Positions 1 to 9,321 of a stretch of DNA of 64,000 bases are shown piece after piece. A program made the position numbers and the translations under genes. This DNA comes from Coprobacter secundus (GTDB taxonomy: Bacteria > Bacteroidota > Bacteroidia > Bacteroidales > Coprobacteraceae). Position 1 is the first letter of the stretch, and each line of letters starts with the position of its first letter. Below the pieces are notes generated by a model that saw nothing but the letters and a program-made list of their open reading frames with translations, searched no databases and was not told the origin of the DNA. The DNA is taken from positions 186,001 to 250,000 of the forward strand of contig JTDA01000001.1 of NCBI GenBank assembly GCA_000803105.1, given 5' to 3'.

Positions 1-1
1 T

Positions 2-712
2 AAAAGATTAGAATATCAATATACAATATATAAAACAACAAACGGCACAGAGGCAATAAAAGTATTACAAAAAAAACTTATTAATCTGGTTATAAGTGAT
101 ATTATGATGCCCGAAATGGACGGATTTGAACTATGTTGCAAAATAAAAAAAGATACTGAATTCAGTCATATCCCTGTAATTCTATTGACCGCCAAAACGA
201 ATGTACAAAGTAAAATTACTGGATTAGAATGTGGTGCTGATGCATATATTGAAAAACCATTTTCAATAGAGCACTTACAAGCTCAAATTCATAATATATT
301 TGATAATCGAAAAAAAATGAGAGAAGTATTCGCTAATTCACCATTTACTCATACAGATAATATCGCTTTGACAAAATCTGACGAACAGTTTCTTAATAAA
401 CTCACCGATGTCATATATAAAAATATATCTAATCCAGATTTTAATGTAGATCAATTAGCTGAAGGATTATTTATGAGCAGGTCCAGTTTACTTCGAAAAA
501 TAAAAGGTGTGACGGAATCTACCCCCAATGACTTTATTCGACTGATCCGATTAAAACGAGCTGCCGAAATATTAAAAGAAGGTGAATACAAAGTCAATGA
601 AGTTTGTTACTTAGTAGGATTTTCTTCCACATCATATTTTTCTAAAGTTTTTCAAAAACAATTTGGGGTTTTACCTAAAGACTTTGTAAAAAAGAATAAA
701 ACACTATATTAA
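2..712 (+). CDS. Hybrid two-component system regulator, C-terminal part (partial)
   Basis: The reading frame is open to the left window edge, so only the C-terminus is present. The first about 110 residues are a response-regulator receiver domain: the acceptor aspartate lies in VISDIMMPEMDG and the conserved lysine in YIEKPF. An AraC-type DNA-binding domain with two helix-turn-helix motifs follows (FNVDQLAEGLFMSRSSLLRK, then VNEVCYLVGFSSTSYFSKVF). Receiver plus AraC at the C-terminus is the end of a Bacteroidota hybrid sensor that controls polysaccharide-use genes; the sensor and kinase part should lie to the left. The GH78-like, oxidoreductase and lyase genes that follow are plausible targets, by position only. 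Confidence 0.9.
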   Translation, partial: KRLEYQYTIYKTTNGTEAIKVLQKKLINLVISDIMMPEMDGFELCCKIKKDTEFSHIPVILLTAKTNVQSKITGLECGADAYIEKPFSIEHLQAQIHNIFDNRKKMREVFANSPFTHTDNIALTKSDEQFLNKLTDVIYKNISNPDFNVDQLAEGLFMSRSSLLRKIKGVTESTPNDFIRLIRLKRAAEILKEGEYKVNEVCYLVGFSSTSYFSKVFQKQFGVLPKDFVKKNKTLY

Positions 713-791
713 TAATATATAAATAAGACATGATTTATATTTAAAACCATTTAAATATTCCAATAAAGTAACTTAACCAAATATTCTTTAC

Positions 792-862
792 GTTTCCTTT
801 CGGGCTGTTTTTATTATGGTTAATTAGATAAATGGAAACGGGAAAATAGCCCGAAAGGAAAC
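792..862. repeat. 15-bp perfect inverted repeat with 41-bp spacer between convergent genes
   Basis: Positions 792-806 (GTTTCCTTTCGGGCT) and 848-862 are exact reverse complements. A shorter GGAAACG at 834-840 could also pair with CGTTTCC at 791-797. The element lies between the ends of two convergent genes, so it may be a bidirectional terminator, but the loop is far longer than in ordinary intrinsic terminators and there is no clear T-run. The 259-bp gap holds no gene that I can support. Confidence 0.6.
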
Positions 863-971
863 ACAAAAAGATCCAAGCAAAATTGGAATTAGCCCTCAAC
901 CCTTTTTTCATCTATATTTATAATACCACATTTCTCATTCAAGCCTCGACTTTATTTCTATATCGGTCATA

Positions 972-3182
972 CTATTTCATCCGAAAAGTATATACGCCGG
1001 CTTTTTTATATGTCAAAAGCTTTCCATCTCTCCCATTAGGGTATAAATGTACTGTACAATTTTTAGGAATCTCAATCGAACAGACTCCTTCTTTTATTAA
1101 ATGGATATTAATATTGCCTTCTTTTATCGGTATACAACCTTTTATCCAATCCAAACTCATCAAATCCGGACATAAAGTATATTCTGAAAGATTCTTATCT
1201 GATTGTGAGAAACCATAAAGGCCATATAACACAGCAATTATAGGCGGTACTCCATTTGTACCATGACAGAGGCTTAAACCAAAAGGCCGGTTATAAAATG
1301 CTAATTGTTCCTTCAGTGAAATATGGGGTGTAAAATTCTCTGGGAAACGGGTATTTCCTTGACGTAACCAATCTCCCCAAACTTCATCCAACATAGTAAA
1401 GATCTCTTTTTTACGCCCAGCCTTAATATATGCTAAAAATTCATATCCCTTCTCATAACTAATCTCTTCTTTATAGAAGGGAATAGCAGGAATAATTTTA
1501 TCAAATAAATAATTATAATTCTCTTCTGGATATAACCCCGTTAATATTCCCCAATATTGAGCATGATGTGATATACGATAATCCTTCTCTCCATTGATGC
1601 GATATCCATTAATAAATGCCTTTTTTTCATTGTCCCAAAAATAGTTAATAATACTATTCTTTAATTGTTCTGCTTTTTGAACATAATGCTTTGCTAGGGA
1701 ATCATCATTCCATAAACGGGCAAAATATGATCCTATCAGAAAATTTTGATAGAGCATCATCTGCGCATAAGCAGGCTTCCCATATTCTTCAGGCCCCATT
1801 TTTCGAGCCCATCCCGGAATAAACCCCCATGAAGGACGGTCTGCTTCGATAAATCCATTCTCATCTTGAATAGATTCATAAAGTGCTAATTGTTGAAGAA
1901 TACGCTCTTTAAACATCAAAGAGGTAACAAGATCTCCATATCGCATATAATCATGTTTGAGTCCAATCAATGCATGCAAAGGATAATCAACAATTCCCCA
2001 ATCTGATATTTGTGGATGTAAAGGCATCAAAGATACAGAAATACCATTGCGAGACACCTGACGGTCACCAAATACATAATCACCTCCTAATGAGCTAATT
2101 ATAGCATCCATTGACCAAGGAAGAAAATCTCGCTTTATTCCATCTAAATAAAAATTATGCATAGATGCATGCAACGTTGCAACTCCAGCTTTCCAAATAT
2201 TATTTAAAGATTGACTACTACACTCAAATTGCATTAAAAATTTTACAGGCCATATTTTTGCGTCAAAACGAACAGATTTTATTTTACACGGACGATCACA
2301 AGCAATTTTCAAATAACGTAATGCTCGTTCAGGCAATATAAATTCCTGTATACTATCGGTCAAAACGAATGGTTCAATATCTCGCTGTTCAAAACCTCGA
2401 ATATCTTCATTTAATGCTTCATCCGGAGACTCACCCACACTAAATGATATTGTACCACTACCAGAAGCACGTACAATAACATTTCCTATTTCTAAATGAT
2501 TGAAATCCAATAATACTCGAGCATTTTCTCCTAACTCTAACAGAGAATCTCTACAAACTGTATTTCTTAAAACAATATATTTATCCGGCAAAATTGTCAC
2601 TGTAAGCTCCTCGCTATCGTCTGGAGCTATTGAAGGTTTATTATAGCGAATATCTGTTTCGGGAAGATTCCAAGATTGATTATCCAAACTGACCTGCCAT
2701 CCTTCAAGATCTTGAATTCCTTCTCCCTGTACAATAAGTGCTGGCAAACGATTTTCCGTCATCACATCAAATTTCAAAAAATGTGTTCCAGACGACAATT
2801 TATACACCTTAAGATTGTTGTTTATTTCTCTATCATCAACAGAAAAAGATACTTTCCCTACAGCATTCCACCGTATTTCTGTATCTTCTGCCAATTTTAT
2901 TTTTTTACGAAAAATAGTTCGATTATAATCTTTCATAAAATTACCCGGATAATCCACATTCACACAACGATTATCTGATTTTTCTTTTTGAATTTTTTGC
3001 TTATGAGCACTAAGTAAACCTGGATACCACATATAAGTACTATTCCACGTTTCCATTAACTCTGGAAAAGAAGCTTTACATTCAGGGTCTAATAAAGGGT
3101 CAAAAAATTTATCTTGAGCCTTTACTGAAAAAAAAGTGAAATAACTTAAAATCCCTAACATTAAATAACTAACATGTTTCAT
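972..3182 (-). CDS. GH78-like alpha-L-rhamnosidase family glycoside hydrolase
   Basis: A 736-residue secreted protein with a signal peptide ending near VKA/Q (residue 22), so probably periplasmic. Residues about 80-310 look like beta-sandwich modules. Residues about 320-650 form an alpha/alpha barrel starting at the GH78-type motif DGIKRDFLPW (about 347-356), where this family places acidic catalytic residues. A C-terminal beta domain follows. GH78 enzymes hydrolyse alpha-L-rhamnosides; the substrate cannot be read from the sequence. It lies in a small carbohydrate island beside a hybrid regulator and a lyase. Other six-hairpin glycosidases share this fold, so the rhamnosidase call is likely rather than certain. 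Confidence 0.78.
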   Translation of the reverse strand: MKHVSYLMLGILSYFTFFSVKAQDKFFDPLLDPECKASFPELMETWNSTYMWYPGLLSAHKQKIQKEKSDNRCVNVDYPGNFMKDYNRTIFRKKIKLAEDTEIRWNAVGKVSFSVDDREINNNLKVYKLSSGTHFLKFDVMTENRLPALIVQGEGIQDLEGWQVSLDNQSWNLPETDIRYNKPSIAPDDSEELTVTILPDKYIVLRNTVCRDSLLELGENARVLLDFNHLEIGNVIVRASGSGTISFSVGESPDEALNEDIRGFEQRDIEPFVLTDSIQEFILPERALRYLKIACDRPCKIKSVRFDAKIWPVKFLMQFECSSQSLNNIWKAGVATLHASMHNFYLDGIKRDFLPWSMDAIISSLGGDYVFGDRQVSRNGISVSLMPLHPQISDWGIVDYPLHALIGLKHDYMRYGDLVTSLMFKERILQQLALYESIQDENGFIEADRPSWGFIPGWARKMGPEEYGKPAYAQMMLYQNFLIGSYFARLWNDDSLAKHYVQKAEQLKNSIINYFWDNEKKAFINGYRINGEKDYRISHHAQYWGILTGLYPEENYNYLFDKIIPAIPFYKEEISYEKGYEFLAYIKAGRKKEIFTMLDEVWGDWLRQGNTRFPENFTPHISLKEQLAFYNRPFGLSLCHGTNGVPPIIAVLYGLYGFSQSDKNLSEYTLCPDLMSLDWIKGCIPIKEGNINIHLIKEGVCSIEIPKNCTVHLYPNGRDGKLLTYKKAGVYTFRMK

Positions 3183-3415
3183 CTTGATACTAGTATTATC
3201 GTATTGTTTATCAAATCAACATAATTACTACAAAGAAAATAGTTTACATTTTATAAAAAAATACAAACTCGCCAAAAAACACAAAAATCACTCCTTTCTT
3301 ACAGGTAAGAAAAATATAATTTTTCATCATTACACTATATTAAATCATCAATAAATCTAAAAATACAATTTATTCTCCAATATTTTCCTTAGCTTTAGTC
3401 CATCTTCAAAAACTA

Positions 3416-3441
3416 TTGAAAATAAAAATTGATTAACTTTG
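3416..3441 (+). promoter_or_regulatory. Bacteroidota-type promoter for the oxidoreductase gene
   Basis: TAACTTTG at 3434-3441 matches the -7 consensus TAnnTTTG. A TTG at 3416-3418 is a weak -33 element with a short 15-bp spacer. The gene starts 28 bases downstream. Confidence 0.45.
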
Positions 3442-3469
3442 AAAAAGCAAATATGAAAAATATCAATTT

Positions 3470-4450
3470 ATGGAAAATATTAATTGGGGCATTATCGGAT
3501 GCGGAGATGTGTGTGAAAAGAAAAGCGGTCCGGCATTTTATAAGATAAAACATTCATCTTTAGTTGCCGTTATGCGGAGAAATGAAGCCAAGATAAAAGA
3601 TTTTGCGCAAAGACATGGTGTAGAAAAATATTACACAGAAGCCGACAAATTGATAAATGACCCCGATATAAATGCCATATATATAGCCACTCCTCCTAAC
3701 ATGCATAAAAGATATGCGATACAGGCCATGGAAGCAAATAAACCGGTATATGTAGAAAAACCTATGGGAATGAACTACACCGAATGTCTTGAAATGATAG
3801 AGACCTCAAAAATAACAAATCAAAAATTATTTGTTGCTTTTTATCGCCGGGCACTCCCTTATTTTCTAAAAGTAAAAGCTTTATTAGACGAAAACAGAAT
3901 TGGACAAGTGCTCACTGTTGACATAAAACATATCAAGAAAGCCCAAGCATCTGACTTCGATGCCAATACTCATACTTGGAGGGTAGATAAAAGTATTGCT
4001 GGAGAAGGTTACTTTTATGATTTAGCCCCTCACACACTCGACATTCTCGACTTCCTATTGGGTAAAATAGAATCAGCAAAAGGATATTCCCAAAATCTGG
4101 GGCACTTATATGATACTAAAGATACTATATGCGCAGCTCTCCAGTTTGAGTCAGGAGTTGTAGGTACAGGGCTATGGAGCTTTGTCGCTCATGAAAACTC
4201 AGAGCAGGATTCTATCGAAATCATAGGAACAAATGGAAAAATAACATTCAGTACATTCGCTTTCACTCCTATTATGTTAATAACTGATAAGATATCCGAA
4301 CAATACTCATTCACTCCCCCCGAACATATCGAACAACCCTTGATACAAACTATTGTGGATGAGTTAAGAGGACATGGACATTGCCCCTCTACGGGAATCT
4401 CCGGTGCCAGAACATCTTTAGTCATGGACCGGATACTAAAGGAACAATGA
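3470..4450 (+). CDS. Gfo/Idh/MocA family NAD(P)-dependent oxidoreductase
   Basis: A 326-residue cytoplasmic-type protein with no signal peptide. The N-terminal Rossmann motif is GIIGCGDV (residues 7-14), the family EKP motif is at 96-98 (VYVEKPMG), and the likely active-site histidine is H188 in DLAPHTLDIL. Members oxidise or reduce sugars, inositols or biliverdin; some act as NAD-dependent glycosidases. The position between a GH78-like enzyme and a heparinase-like lyase suggests processing of a sugar released from a glycan. Its stop codon abuts the stop of the opposite-strand lyase with no base between them. Confidence 0.88.
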   Translation: MENINWGIIGCGDVCEKKSGPAFYKIKHSSLVAVMRRNEAKIKDFAQRHGVEKYYTEADKLINDPDINAIYIATPPNMHKRYAIQAMEANKPVYVEKPMGMNYTECLEMIETSKITNQKLFVAFYRRALPYFLKVKALLDENRIGQVLTVDIKHIKKAQASDFDANTHTWRVDKSIAGEGYFYDLAPHTLDILDFLLGKIESAKGYSQNLGHLYDTKDTICAALQFESGVVGTGLWSFVAHENSEQDSIEIIGTNGKITFSTFAFTPIMLITDKISEQYSFTPPEHIEQPLIQTIVDELRGHGHCPSTGISGARTSLVMDRILKEQ

Positions 4451-6301
4451 TTATTCCCCTAACTGGACTTCAATATACTGTTCTTTTTCGGGACAATCAT
4501 CCAAACGAATTTGTAACAACGTATATCCCGTAACAGGATTTTCAAAAGGAGTAAGAGGCTTTGCCACTGTTGTAGAAAATTTTGCATTTTTTGGAGAAAG
4601 AATCTGTAAAACAAATTTTTTGCCGTCTTTCTCCAAAACTGCCTTTTTACCATCTAATAAAACCTTCGATGATGTCACAGCATTCCAACAAACCGTACCT
4701 TCAGCATCTTTCAAATATATCGAATCACCAACAATCATAAGGCCTTTATTAGATAAAGAAAATCGTCGGATTACTCTATCGGCATCTTTCTGATATACTG
4801 ATGTCAAATCAATAGCCACTGAAGTTTGCTTTTTACTCTCAACTTTATCCATAACATAAGCTCGACCCGAAACGCACTGCTTATCATCATTGATAATCAA
4901 TGTATTATGACTATAATTGGTATTTCTGAAATAATTCCAGCGTTTCCCTCCATCTTTACTATCCCAAAAACCCGGCAAGTCATAATTATCTGCACCCAAA
5001 TCTTCTAACCAACGAATGCCGTATCTCTCTATTATAAAATTACCGGCATCCATTTGCTGATGGGCCATATCAGGAGCACCACCTTTAGCAATTAAAAACA
5101 AATCATCTTTTTTGTGACCTTCCCGAAAGATAACAATATCATTGATGCCCCTATAAATTTTCACTTTTTCCAAGTGAGCACTTTCTTCCGGTTTTGAAAT
5201 ATCGCACCAAGCTAATGATAGAAAGAAATGCCAACGTGTACGCTCTTTATTATCCATTAAAGACATTATCGTCTCTCTGGCAAAATGAGCTACATCCGGT
5301 TGTTGAAACTTCCTACTAAAATAAAAATAAGCAGGACCAGCATAAGGCAATGTCCCTTCAGTACAATCTCCAAAATTAAATATTCGTTTTGATGGACTTG
5401 TCGCTTCGACATAGAATCTGGCCGTATTAGAAATTCCAGGCAAGGTATCTATTCCCATACAAGAACCCAGATTATCATCCATCGCTTTCATCATCATAGA
5501 CAAATACACATTCGTATATGCCCAATAAGCCGGCCCCTCATAACAAATACCATCAGGAGCAAAAAATCGAAGGCAATTGGGCATATATTTTACCGAATTA
5601 GTTATTATTGTATCTGCCAATCCTACATAATCCTCAGCAAAAGCCAGTGCGCCAAGAGACATTCCCGTATTACAGACTACATTCCAATTCGTTTCTCGCT
5701 TAGCCCAAGAGGTATTATCGCCTTTTCGATATTCTTTAACAGCATGGTCCAAAGCATATCTTTTCACCATAAAGCGAATCTTTCCCTTCAACGATTCAGG
5801 CAAATAATCATAGGTCCAATCATAAGCAATGGCTACGGCTGTAGTCATTTCTGCAACATCCAAAAAATGTGCAGGTTCAGTATTCCAAAGCGGAAGCGTA
5901 AAAATATATTCCAAGGATTCTTTTACCTTTTCGGCATACCTGTCATCATCATACAACCGATAAGCCATAGATAAAGTTATCATACGATATACATACTCCC
6001 GACTAATATGCAACGGGGGAACCTTAGAGCCATCTTCATAAAAACGATACTCTACGGGAACTGTCAACAAACGGTCAGCTTCACGATGCAACTTATCTGA
6101 TAATCTTTTAGCAAATTTATTTGTTTTCAACAAATTATTTACACGTATTTCATCAGAATCTGTAAATAACAAACGCGGATGCGGCCTAAGTTCTCGACCT
6201 AATACTGATTTTGATTGAGTCTCCGCTATAACACTCAATATTGTGAAAAACGAACCCAATAAGCCCAATAATAAAATAGATACATATTTTACTTTCATCA
6301 T
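4451..6301 (-). CDS. Heparinase II/III family polysaccharide lyase-like protein
   Basis: A 616-residue protein with an N-terminal hydrophobic signal segment (about 7-26). Residues about 80-350 look like the alpha/alpha toroid, with NWN at 205-207 and YEGPAYWAY at 254-262. The C-terminal beta domain carries HQQMDAGNF (414-422) and YSHNTL (463-468), which match the conserved blocks of the heparinase II/III superfamily (families such as PL12, 15, 17 and 21). Such enzymes cleave uronic-acid-containing polysaccharides by beta-elimination. The neighbouring rhamnosidase suggests a glycan containing rhamnose and uronic acid; that is inference. The exact PL family is not assignable by eye. Confidence 0.82.
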   Translation of the reverse strand: MMKVKYVSILLLGLLGSFFTILSVIAETQSKSVLGRELRPHPRLLFTDSDEIRVNNLLKTNKFAKRLSDKLHREADRLLTVPVEYRFYEDGSKVPPLHISREYVYRMITLSMAYRLYDDDRYAEKVKESLEYIFTLPLWNTEPAHFLDVAEMTTAVAIAYDWTYDYLPESLKGKIRFMVKRYALDHAVKEYRKGDNTSWAKRETNWNVVCNTGMSLGALAFAEDYVGLADTIITNSVKYMPNCLRFFAPDGICYEGPAYWAYTNVYLSMMMKAMDDNLGSCMGIDTLPGISNTARFYVEATSPSKRIFNFGDCTEGTLPYAGPAYFYFSRKFQQPDVAHFARETIMSLMDNKERTRWHFFLSLAWCDISKPEESAHLEKVKIYRGINDIVIFREGHKKDDLFLIAKGGAPDMAHQQMDAGNFIIERYGIRWLEDLGADNYDLPGFWDSKDGGKRWNYFRNTNYSHNTLIINDDKQCVSGRAYVMDKVESKKQTSVAIDLTSVYQKDADRVIRRFSLSNKGLMIVGDSIYLKDAEGTVCWNAVTSSKVLLDGKKAVLEKDGKKFVLQILSPKNAKFSTTVAKPLTPFENPVTGYTLLQIRLDDCPEKEQYIEVQLGE

Positions 6302-6438
6302 TCAGAAATTCGACTTTAAACTTCATGGAGAACCGAGAAAAATCTCCTTAATTATAGGAACGAGATTTTATTATTTTTATTGAGCTAATGTGTAAAAAAG
6401 AAAAAAGGCAATAGAAAAATACTTCTCTTTGCCTTTTG

Positions 6439-6512
6439 TAGCGAGACCGGGGCATGATCCCGGGACCTCATGATTATGAATCATGCGCTCTAACCAACTG
6501 AGCTATCTCGCC
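6439..6512 (-). tRNA. tRNA with CAU anticodon (elongator Met, or Ile2)
   Basis: Read on the minus strand, 74 nt fold into a full cloverleaf: acceptor GGCGAGA with TCTCGCT, D-stem GCTC with GAGC, anticodon stem CATGA/TCATG with loop TTCATAA, and T-stem CCGGG/CCCGG. CCA is not encoded. The anticodon stem lacks the three G:C pairs of an initiator, so this is an elongator Met or a lysidine-modified Ile tRNA. The T-loop is ATCATGC, with A54 and U58 in place of the usual T54 and A58. Confidence 0.95.
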
Positions 6513-6553
6513 ATCATTTCAATTGTATCTGCCTTATTGTGACAAATGCGGTG

Positions 6554-6585
6554 CAAAGATATATCGTTTTTTTGAAACCTGCAAA
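6554..6585 (-). promoter_or_regulatory. Promoter of the CAU tRNA gene
   Basis: On the minus strand TTTG (6582-6585) is followed after 20 bp by TATCTTTG (6554-6561), a near-perfect Bacteroidota -33/-7 pair. The tRNA begins about 41 bases downstream. I see nothing supportable in 6586-6809. Confidence 0.65.
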
Positions 6586-6809
6586 GTTTAGCGATATTTT
6601 TGTATCGTTTTTTTCAAAATATATTTTAATTTACTATATTTCAATAGAATAATATTAGTTATATTATAACAATAAGAAACTGGAATGATTAATTTCACAA
6701 AAAAATAATTCAACATAGTTGGAATTTTCGATATATTACATATATTCGCCCTCATAATTATTCAAACACGGGAAGCTTGTTTTCCCCTAATCATTTAAAT
6801 CTATACAAA

Positions 6810-7196
6810 ATGAAAAAGGAAAAATATACCATTGAATACAGTCTAAACAATATATCTCCCTCTGTACTATGGACCTATATCGGAACTGTCAATGGATTAG
6901 CCGACTGGTTCGCAGATAAAGTTGTAGCCGATGGCAAACACTTTACATTTTATTGGAACAAGTCTCCTCAGGAAGCGATACAAACGACTTTTCGTGCCGG
7001 CTCATTTATTCGTTTTAAATGGTGCGATGAAGAACCTGATAGTAAAGCCTACTTTGAGTTCCGTATCAATGTTGCCGAACTTACAGGAAACGTTGTCCTC
7101 GAGATTACCGATTTTGCATATCCCGAAGAAAAAAAAGATAGTATAGATTTATGGGATAAACAAATAGAGTCGCTAAAAAGAACTTTAGGTGCATGA
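6810..7196 (+). CDS. START-like domain protein (SRPBCC/AHSA1-related)
   Basis: A 128-residue cytoplasmic protein that begins MKKEKYTIEYSL and ends with an amphipathic helix (SIDLWDKQIESLKRTLGA). The alternation of strands, with LADWFADKVVADG and IRFKWCDEEPDSKAYFEFRI, matches the Bacteroidota START-like family of helix-grip proteins. Its ligand is unknown. An in-frame ATG lies 11 codons upstream, but the start at 6810 gives the standard N-terminus of the fold. It precedes the lptF-like gene on the same strand with a 118-bp gap that holds a separate promoter. Confidence 0.75.
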   Translation: MKKEKYTIEYSLNNISPSVLWTYIGTVNGLADWFADKVVADGKHFTFYWNKSPQEAIQTTFRAGSFIRFKWCDEEPDSKAYFEFRINVAELTGNVVLEITDFAYPEEKKDSIDLWDKQIESLKRTLGA

Positions 7197-7284
7197 CTTT
7201 TTTAAAGACATTTCTCTGAATCCTTACAATTGAGTCTTTATAGTTTTTATACAACTGCATCATCGTAATCTCATTTTTTTACGC

Positions 7285-7292
7285 TACTTTTG
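7285..7292 (+). promoter_or_regulatory. -7 element upstream of the LptF/LptG permease gene
   Basis: TACTTTTG matches TAnnTTTG and lies 22 bases before the start codon. No convincing -33 element is visible. Confidence 0.4.
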
Positions 7293-7314
7293 CGAAATAA
7301 TGTAAAACGACTAT

Positions 7315-9270
7315 ATGCTTCGTATAAAACGACTATATACATTTATTTTACAGACATTTTTGCCTGTTTTTTTAATGACATTTTTCATTTGCCTATTTAT
7401 CGTACTTATGCAATTTTTATGGAAGTATGTAGATGAAATGGTAGGCAAAGGAATTGAAATGTCCGTATTGGCAGAGTTATTCTTTTATGCAGCCGTTACT
7501 CTTATTCCGATGTCTCTTCCTTTAGCTTTATTATTAGCATCCTTAATGACATTCGGGAACTTAGGCGAACGATTCGAATTGTTAGCGATTAAAGCTGCAG
7601 GGGTTTCTCTCATACACATCATGCGGCCTTTGATTGTTGTAATCTGTTTAATCGTAGTGGGCGCATTTTTTTTTCAAAACGATATTTTACCTAAAGCACA
7701 GGTAAAGATGTGGACTCTACTTTATTCCGTCCGACAAAAGTCTCCCGAGCTAGATATTCCAGAAGGTGTTTTCTATGATCAAATCAGTGGTTACAATCTC
7801 TATGTAAAGAGTAAAAATCGAGAGACTGGTATAATGAAAGATTTGATGATATATGATGTTTCAAAAGGCTTTGATGACGTCATGATGATACTTGCAGATT
7901 CAGGGAAACTAAAACTTACGGATGATAAGCAATATCTCTTTCTAACGTTGTACGATGGTGAATCATTTGAGAACCTGAAAACTCAGAATCGGTCTTCCAA
8001 AAATGTACCCTACCGAAGAGAAACGTTCTCTCAAAAAGAAATATTAATACCTTTCGATGCAAATTTTAATCGAATGGATGACGGAATCATGCAAAATCAA
8101 TATATAGGGAAAGACATGCATGCATTAAGAACATCCATTGATTCCATGAACCTCAGAATGGATAGTATCGGACGAACATTTGGTAATGACCTAAAACGCT
8201 CTGGATACTTTACTTTGTATGATTACCAAAATAATACCGCAAAGCCTTCAAAACAAGTTCAGCAACAATCCTTTAATATAGACAGTTTGTACGCACAGGA
8301 ATCTTTATTACGAAAACAGGCTCTTCTTGACAGGGCCATAACCCGTGCAGAAAGCGTAAGGCAAGACTTTGAATACAAGAGTCTCGTAACAAATGATGAG
8401 AAACGGACAATCAGGCGTCATGAAATGGAAATGCATAAAAAGTTTACTCTTTCTTTTGCTTGTCTAATATTCTTTTTTATTGGAGCTCCATTAGGTGCAA
8501 TCATTCGAAAGGGAGGTTTAGGCATGCCGGTCATCGTATCCGTATTTTTATTCATTTTCTATTACATTATCGACAACACAGGTTATAAAATGGCACGAGA
8601 CGGACGCTGGCCGGTATGGGAAGGTATCTGGCTAAGCTCTGCCGTATTACTTCCATTAGGCATATTCCTCACATATAAGGCTGTCAAAGATTCTGCCGTA
8701 TTTAATCGAGATGCTTACATGAACTTCATACGAAAAATAATCGGAAAACAGGAAGTCCGTAATATTGTCATGAAAGAAATTGTAATAGATGAGATGATAC
8801 CGGAAACTGCTCTAAAATATATTGATGAACTAAGCGATTTATGTAATGAAATGCTGAGAAAAACCGGGAATAAACGTCAAAATTATTATGAATATTGGAC
8901 ACGTGGATATGACAAGGACTTATTACATTCGATTAGTTACAGATTAGAAACGCTGGTAGAATACGCTCAATATTCCAAAAATCAATTGTTAATTACTAAA
9001 TTGATGGATTATCCCATAATCCGAAATTTATATTTATATCGACCTACCAAAATAAAATCTGCTGGCATTCTATTAGCCATTCTATTTCCAATTTCAGTAC
9101 CGATATATCTATTTGGCAGTTGGCAGCAAAAAGGATTAAGACGCGAATTAAATATGATTTTATCTACAAATAAAGAATTAAAAGAAATTATACATAAAGA
9201 TTTAGAGCCTTCCGGCAAAAAAAACATATTGCCAAGTAAACCTGATGAATTCGGGTACAAAGAAAGCTAA
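7315..9270 (+). CDS. LptF/LptG (YjgP/YjgQ) family permease
   Basis: A 651-residue inner-membrane protein. Membrane helices are visible near residues 10-35, 50-80 and 100-120, then a large periplasmic beta domain, then helices near 380-400, 405-425 and 440-460, which is the LptF/G layout. These subunits work with the LptB ATPase to extract lipopolysaccharide from the inner membrane. Compared with the roughly 360-residue proteobacterial protein it has a longer periplasmic region and a C-terminal extension of about 190 residues with another hydrophobic segment (about 580-605). Such extensions occur in Bacteroidota homologues. ribBA follows 51 bp downstream and is probably co-transcribed. Confidence 0.88.
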   Translation: MLRIKRLYTFILQTFLPVFLMTFFICLFIVLMQFLWKYVDEMVGKGIEMSVLAELFFYAAVTLIPMSLPLALLLASLMTFGNLGERFELLAIKAAGVSLIHIMRPLIVVICLIVVGAFFFQNDILPKAQVKMWTLLYSVRQKSPELDIPEGVFYDQISGYNLYVKSKNRETGIMKDLMIYDVSKGFDDVMMILADSGKLKLTDDKQYLFLTLYDGESFENLKTQNRSSKNVPYRRETFSQKEILIPFDANFNRMDDGIMQNQYIGKDMHALRTSIDSMNLRMDSIGRTFGNDLKRSGYFTLYDYQNNTAKPSKQVQQQSFNIDSLYAQESLLRKQALLDRAITRAESVRQDFEYKSLVTNDEKRTIRRHEMEMHKKFTLSFACLIFFFIGAPLGAIIRKGGLGMPVIVSVFLFIFYYIIDNTGYKMARDGRWPVWEGIWLSSAVLLPLGIFLTYKAVKDSAVFNRDAYMNFIRKIIGKQEVRNIVMKEIVIDEMIPETALKYIDELSDLCNEMLRKTGNKRQNYYEYWTRGYDKDLLHSISYRLETLVEYAQYSKNQLLITKLMDYPIIRNLYLYRPTKIKSAGILLAILFPISVPIYLFGSWQQKGLRRELNMILSTNKELKEIIHKDLEPSGKKNILPSKPDEFGYKES

Positions 9271-9321
9271 AAAAAAAATAACAGTTTACGGATTTATTCA
9301 TAAAGTCAAATATTATACGAT

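Noticed and set aside
883..1218. 111-codon plus-strand ORF
   Set aside because: It lies antisense to the 3' end of the GH78-like gene, has low-complexity Tyr/Phe-rich composition and no promoter; a shadow frame.
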